Shown here one piece after another: positions 59,888-64,000 of a stretch of DNA of 64,000 nt. The position numbers and the translations under genes are program-made. Each line of letters opens with the position of its first letter. Position 1 is the first letter of the stretch. Under the pieces are notes generated by a model. The model had not been told where the DNA came from, made no database searches, and saw only the letters and a program-made list of their open reading frames with translations. Origin of the DNA: Aliivibrio_A kagoshimensis (GTDB lineage Bacteria; Pseudomonadota; Gammaproteobacteria; Enterobacterales; Vibrionaceae); NCBI RefSeq assembly GCF_050337105.1, contig NZ_JAKJSQ010000009.1, forward strand, positions 1-64,000, in the 5' to 3' direction.

Positions 59888-61711
59888 ATGAAAAAAAATA
59901 GCTCTAAGCGGTTACTTAACCGTTACTCGGCTTGGCAGTACATTGTTCTGGTCGTCACTTTAGTGATCATGTTTTTCAGCGCAATTCCCACTTGGTATGG
60001 GGAAGATGCGGCTGTACAAATAGGCCACACCGATAACCAACTCCCTTCTTTGACCCAAATTAAACAGCAGTTGGAGCAAAAAGACATTGCCGTAAAACGC
60101 ATTGTTCAACAACCGAACAAAACCACGGTAGTAATCAACGATCAACAACAACAAAGTGCAACTCGTGTCGCCTTGTTAGAGATGCTCAACGATAGCAATC
60201 ATTCAGCTACACTCACCTTAGCCCTTGAACCAGCTGCACCGAAGTGGTTACTTAATATGGGATTTGAGCCAATAAAACTTGGGCTGGATTTACGAGGCGG
60301 TGTTCAGTTTTTGCTCGACGTTGATGTTGACCAAGCGTTCAAACTACAAACAGGCCAACTTAAAGACCAACTGCAACAGCAGATGAGAGATGAAAAAATC
60401 CGCGGTGTTCGTGTCACTACGCCACTGAATGATACGGTTCGAATCTCATTTTCTAACCCTCAAGCGAAGCAATCTATTAGCCATTACATCCAGACTGATT
60501 ACCCTCAGTGGCAAATAAATACACTGAGCGACACTTCTATTGATATCACGTTAAAGGAGCAAGAGAAAACCTTAATTCGCAACTTAACGGTGCAGCAGAA
60601 CTTGCAAACCATGCGTAGCCGCATTGAAGAGTTGGGGATCACCGAAGCACTCGTACAGCGCCAAGGTGAAAACCGGATTCGAATCGAACTGCCTGGGGTT
60701 CAAGATCCAGCTGCGGCCAAAAGTGTCATTGGTGCAACGGCCAGTTTAGCGTTTTATCCCGTCAAAACTGATGCCTCAATCAACAGTAAAGTACTACTAG
60801 ACAGAGATGGGCAACCCGTTCATGTCACCAAACAACCTATTTTAACCGGTGACCACATTGTCGATGCGCGTGGCAGTTTAGATAAGATGGGCATGGCAGA
60901 AGTGAACATCACTTTAGACAGTGTTGGCGGTAAAACCATGTCTCACTTTTCTCGCTCAAACATTGGTAAACCGATGGCGACAGCTTACAGCGAATATGGG
61001 CGAGATAGCGAAGGAAAAACCACTCAAAGTAATGAAATCATCAGTGTAGCCACCATTCAATCTCAACTGGGAAGCCGCTTTAGGATCACAGGATCTGACT
61101 CACTACAGCAAGCCCAAGAGTTAGCGCTATTGTTACGTGCTGGTTCATTAACCGCACCGGTGACCATTGTAGAAGAGAGAACTATCGGACCAACCCTCGG
61201 AGCCGAAAATATTGAAAATGGCTTTGCAGCACTCAGTTTAGGGTTAGGCATGACACTGATCTTTATGGCGTTATGGTACCGCCGTTTAGGTTGGATCGCT
61301 AACATCGCTCTGGTTGCCAATATGGTTATTCTATTTGGATTATTGGCCTTGATTCCAGGTGGTGTCCTTACGCTTCCCGGCATTGCAGGATTAGTGTTAA
61401 CCGTCGGTATGGCTGTAGATACCAATGTGCTTATTTTCGAACGGATAAAAGATAAGTTAAAAGAGGGACGCAGCTTTGCGCAAGCAATCGATCGCGGCTT
61501 TAGTAGCGCTTTCTCTACCATATTGGATGCCAATGTGACCACAATGATCACCGCTATTGTCCTCTACTCTATCGGTAATGGTCCTATTCAAGGATTTGCA
61601 CTAACCCTCGGATTAGGATTACTCACGAGTATGTTTACTGGGGTATTTGCCTCTCGAGCATTGATCAACCTGTTCTGGGGACGTGACTCACGTCATAACG
61701 TAAAGGTATAA
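59888..61711 (+). CDS. secD: Protein translocase subunit SecD, second-type copy
   Basis: SecD with SecF uses ion flow to pull proteins across the inner membrane. The 607-residue protein has one N-terminal membrane segment, a large periplasmic part starting after GLDLRGGVQFLLDVD, and five C-terminal segments with AGLVLTVGMAVDTNVLIFER. No yajC, tgt or queA gene precedes it, unlike the standard secD locus. Instead a vemP-like gene does. It is thus probably the paralogue called SecDF2 in Vibrio. The start has AGGTGA eight bases upstream, possibly masked in the RNA. Confidence 0.95.
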   Translation: MKKNSSKRLLNRYSAWQYIVLVVTLVIMFFSAIPTWYGEDAAVQIGHTDNQLPSLTQIKQQLEQKDIAVKRIVQQPNKTTVVINDQQQQSATRVALLEMLNDSNHSATLTLALEPAAPKWLLNMGFEPIKLGLDLRGGVQFLLDVDVDQAFKLQTGQLKDQLQQQMRDEKIRGVRVTTPLNDTVRISFSNPQAKQSISHYIQTDYPQWQINTLSDTSIDITLKEQEKTLIRNLTVQQNLQTMRSRIEELGITEALVQRQGENRIRIELPGVQDPAAAKSVIGATASLAFYPVKTDASINSKVLLDRDGQPVHVTKQPILTGDHIVDARGSLDKMGMAEVNITLDSVGGKTMSHFSRSNIGKPMATAYSEYGRDSEGKTTQSNEIISVATIQSQLGSRFRITGSDSLQQAQELALLLRAGSLTAPVTIVEERTIGPTLGAENIENGFAALSLGLGMTLIFMALWYRRLGWIANIALVANMVILFGLLALIPGGVLTLPGIAGLVLTVGMAVDTNVLIFERIKDKLKEGRSFAQAIDRGFSSAFSTILDANVTTMITAIVLYSIGNGPIQGFALTLGLGLLTSMFTGVFASRALINLFWGRDSRHNVKV

Positions 61712-61715
61712 CCAA

Positions 61716-62615
61716 ATGATATTTTCTATGAAAAACGCAACACAATGGCGACATTTCAGCAGTGTTGTTTCGGTATTTTTAATGCTGTTCTCGCTGTTTA
61801 TGATCGCCAATAAAGGGTTGAACCTTGGTTTGGACTTCACGGGTGGCGTTGTAAGTGAAGTACAGTTGGATAGCCGTATTACCAGCAGTGAGATTGAACC
61901 GCTGTTAAAAGAGGGGCTACATGCGGACGTTACCGTTATTTCAACAGGTGAATCAGGGCGTTGGGTACTTCGATATGCTGCTCCTCAAGACGGCAGCGAA
62001 TTGGCTCCAATCCATCAATTATTGGCGCCACTTGATAGCCATATTGAGGTGCTCAATACCAGTATCGTTGGTCCGCAAGTTGGGCAAGAACTTGCAGAGC
62101 AAGGTGGAATGGCACTGATGGTATCGATGATCTCTATCATGCTCTATCTCAGTTTCCGCTTTGAGTGGCGATTAGCCTTAGGTTCACTCTTTGCCTTAAC
62201 CCACGATGTTATCTTTATCTTGGGCTTTTTTGCCCTGACTCAGATGGAGTTTAACCTCACCGTATTGGCCGCAGTATTGGCCATCATGGGTTACTCTCTC
62301 AACGATTCGATTATTATCTCAGACAGAATTAGAGAGTACTTGATCAGCAAACCATCGCTATCAATACAGGAGGTGAATAACCAAGCGATCGTCTCCACCT
62401 TCTCTCGCACCATGATCACCTCAGGCACCACCCTTATGACAGTAGGGGCACTGTGGTTATTGGGTGGCGGGCCGCTGGCGGGATTTGCTACTGCGATGTT
62501 TATCGGAATCGTGACCGGTACTTTCTCCTCCGTGTCGGTCGGTACTGCTCTTCCTGAACTGTTTGGTTTACGATCAGAACACTACCTAGTCAAACCCGTC
62601 TCAGAGGAGCCTTAA
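61716..62615 (+). CDS. secF: Protein translocase subunit SecF, second-type copy
   Basis: The 299-residue protein has six membrane segments and the SecF motifs GLNLGLDFTGGVVSEVQ near residues 29-45 and MGYSLNDSIIISDRIRE. It partners with the SecD encoded four bases upstream. It is slightly shorter than E. coli SecF (323). A hairpin without U-run follows. Confidence 0.95.
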   Translation: MIFSMKNATQWRHFSSVVSVFLMLFSLFMIANKGLNLGLDFTGGVVSEVQLDSRITSSEIEPLLKEGLHADVTVISTGESGRWVLRYAAPQDGSELAPIHQLLAPLDSHIEVLNTSIVGPQVGQELAEQGGMALMVSMISIMLYLSFRFEWRLALGSLFALTHDVIFILGFFALTQMEFNLTVLAAVLAIMGYSLNDSIIISDRIREYLISKPSLSIQEVNNQAIVSTFSRTMITSGTTLMTVGALWLLGGGPLAGFATAMFIGIVTGTFSSVSVGTALPELFGLRSEHYLVKPVSEEP

Positions 62616-62624
62616 CCTTCAATG

Positions 62625-62646
62625 GGCAGAGCACACGCTCTGCCCA
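62625..62646 (+). terminator. Hairpin after secF
   Basis: GGGCAGAGC (62625-62633) pairs perfectly with GCTCTGCCC (62638-62646) around ACAC. A U-run does not follow, so it could be a weak or factor-assisted terminator. Confidence 0.6.
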
Positions 62647-62718
62647 ACTATCTTCCGCTTGTTCGGTTTTCACTCGTTAGGTTATACTGACTACCCAACA
62701 CGGCAGATAACCACTCCC

Positions 62719-63636
62719 ATGAAAATTGCAGACAGTCCAATCACCTCTCACCACATCAATAACAGACACTTCTATTTGAAACGTGACGACCAATTACACC
62801 CACATTTTTCAGGTAATAAAGCGCGGAAATTCATGGCTTTATTAGATAATGACTACCCAGAAATCACCACCCTAGTGGGCTACGGTTCGCCACAAGCTAA
62901 TTCGCTCTACTCACTGGCAGCACTTGCTCAGTTAAAGAGGTGGTCCTTACAATTTTACGTGGATCATATTCCTTCATGGCTGATCAATAACCCCATTGGC
63001 AACTACCAAGCGGCATTAGAATTAGGGGCAACAATTGTCGATTTAAGTCAATGTCGTGATCGTGAAAGCCGTCATCCATTTGATTATATCAATGAGACCA
63101 TTGCCAACCGAGATGATGTACTTTTTGTGCCTGAAGGAGGCCGAAGCCCTATCGCCGAATATGGCGTTTCTGGTTTAGCCAATGAGATAACTCGTTGGGC
63201 AGATCAGCAGAAGATAGGAGATCTCACGGTAGCACTCCCTTCAGGGACAGGCACCACAGCACTCTATCTGCATAAGCACTTATCTCTTGCTGGGATTAAC
63301 GTGTTAACCTGCGCCTGTGTGGGTGGCGAGGAGTACTTGAATACGCAGTTTGATGAACTGAGGGAGTCTAAGAGACCAACGATACTCAGTAGCGAGAATA
63401 AGCACCATTTTGGCAAGTTATACCAAAGGGATTATGACACTTGGTTGGCGCTAAAAGCACAAACCGGCATTGAATTTGACCTGCTGTATGACCCACTAAT
63501 GTGGCAATGTTTATCTACATGGCTGCCACAGAACCCACACACTACACTGATTTATATTCACCAAGGAGGGTTACTTGGCAATGCATCCATGTTGCCAAGG
63601 TATAAAAGAAAATACCCCAAGCTAAACCCTTCGTAG
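62719..63636 (+). CDS. PLP-dependent D-cysteine desulfhydrase / ACC deaminase-like protein
   Basis: From the ATG at 62719 the protein has 305 residues; an upstream TTG at 62659 is in frame but covers promoter-like sequence (TTATACT). The likely PLP lysine is K34 in FSGNKARKF, and glycine-rich PSGTGTTAL binds phosphate. The fold is tryptophan-synthase beta type. The substrate may be D-cysteine or another small amino acid; it is unknown. No good ribosome site is seen at the chosen start. Confidence 0.82.
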   Translation: MKIADSPITSHHINNRHFYLKRDDQLHPHFSGNKARKFMALLDNDYPEITTLVGYGSPQANSLYSLAALAQLKRWSLQFYVDHIPSWLINNPIGNYQAALELGATIVDLSQCRDRESRHPFDYINETIANRDDVLFVPEGGRSPIAEYGVSGLANEITRWADQQKIGDLTVALPSGTGTTALYLHKHLSLAGINVLTCACVGGEEYLNTQFDELRESKRPTILSSENKHHFGKLYQRDYDTWLALKAQTGIEFDLLYDPLMWQCLSTWLPQNPHTTLIYIHQGGLLGNASMLPRYKRKYPKLNPS

Positions 63637-63644
63637 TATAGAGG

Positions 63645-64000
63645 CTAGTTACTATATCTGGTTTTTAATTCCTCTAGCGGCATTGGCCTATCAAAATAGT
63701 AACCCTGTACGACATCGCAGTGATACGTCAATAGCTGTTGGTATTGCTCTTTCGTTTCTACGCCTTCAGCCACCACTTTCATTTCACAAGATTCGGCAAT
63801 AGCAATGATCGCTTTTACCAGAGAGTCACTCTGTGGGCTGACCAATAATTTATCAATAAAAGAGCGATCAATTTTAATCTCATTAATCGGTAAATTGTTC
63901 AGATAACTGAGCGACGAGTAGCCCGTACCAAAATCATCTAATGAGACACTAAAACCAAGATCACGCAGAGTTTGCAATACCGGAGAGACTTTAATTTCAT
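63645..64000 (-). CDS. EAL-domain cyclic-di-GMP phosphodiesterase, C-terminal part
   Basis: Only the last 118 codons are in the window; the gene continues past the right edge. They show the second half of an EAL domain: SLDDFGTGYSSLSYL (metal residues Asp-Asp), INEIKIDRSFID (catalytic Lys), VVAEGVE, and QGYYFDRPMP. All are intact, so the enzyme should hydrolyse cyclic di-GMP. Domains at the N-terminus, such as PAS or GGDEF, cannot be seen. Confidence 0.92.
   Translation of the reverse strand, partial: EIKVSPVLQTLRDLGFSVSLDDFGTGYSSLSYLNNLPINEIKIDRSFIDKLLVSPQSDSLVKAIIAIAESCEMKVVAEGVETKEQYQQLLTYHCDVVQGYYFDRPMPLEELKTRYSN

Noticed and set aside
61063..61551. Minus-strand open frame of 162 codons inside secD.
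   Set aside because: It covers the conserved membrane region of secD on the other strand; no independent support.
1..64000. CRISPR arrays, tRNA or rRNA genes, prophage or toxin-antitoxin blocks.
   Set aside because: No repeat-spacer pattern, no cloverleaf, and no phage or toxin proteins were seen in reading both strands.

Overview
The window is a stretch of gammaproteobacterial chromosome that looks like the main chromosome of a member of the Vibrionaceae. The evidence is the gene content: nrdAB-yfaE, topA-yciN, an intact trp operon with fused trpCF, the yciB-yciA-yciI block beside trp, a VemP-like monitor upstream of a stand-alone secD-secF pair, an AspS/YghG-type pilotin, and LruC-domain and PEP-CTERM surface proteins. 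Genus cannot be settled from sequence reading alone. Nearly all of it is housekeeping DNA. The only mobile element seen is the end of an insertion sequence at the left edge. No rRNA, tRNA, CRISPR array or phage block was seen. There is one ambiguous base, at 11932.

Layout. 1-113: end of an IS3-like element. 206-5310 (minus strand): an H1-like basic protein, gloC, ribA, a small unknown gene and gyrA. 5611-10518 (plus): ubiG, then nrdA-nrdB-yfaE behind a control region with FNR, DnaA and NrdR-like sites. 10502-15871: a CinA-like protein with a degenerate deamidase motif, a DUF3943 protein, a TauE-family carrier, a methyltransferase and cysB. 16149-21300: a coiled-coil membrane protein, miaE, an outer-membrane barrel protein, and topA with an overlapping 54-codon ORF. 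21529-24263: yciN, a bfd-bfr-bfr iron-storage operon, and sohB. 24346-27856: yciK, rluB, yciO, rnm. 27865-34850: trp promoter/operator, trpL leader with attenuator, and trpE-G-D-CF-B-A. 34999-38477: yciB, yciA, yciI, a pilotin, a methyltransferase and an RluA-family pseudouridine synthase. 38551-44464: a chemoreceptor, cls, an unknown gene, metC and a PEP-CTERM protein. 44656-50720: the ribose operon rbsDACBKR behind CRP and RbsR sites. 50715-55604: aceK, a LysR regulator, an unknown gene and icd. 55683-58281: a lipoprotein and an LruC-domain secreted protein. 58551-62615: a TerC protein, a vemP-like gene, secD and secF. The right end has a PLP enzyme and the C-terminal part of an EAL-domain protein.

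Points of most interest. (1) The vemP-like gene ends in a Gly-Trp-Lys-Glu motif, and its stop-codon region can pair with the secD ribosome-binding site. This fits a translation-arrest switch for the second SecDF set. The system is known in Vibrio alginolyticus, but this version looks divergent. (2) The two bacterioferritin subunits have lost complementary residues: one keeps the ferroxidase centre but lacks the haem Met, the other has the reverse. (3) The dimeric-type isocitrate dehydrogenase lacks three residues that fix NADP in E. coli Icd, and lies near its regulator AceK. (4) The nrdAB control region carries perfect FNR and DnaA boxes. (5) A small unannotated-length ORF overlaps the start of topA.
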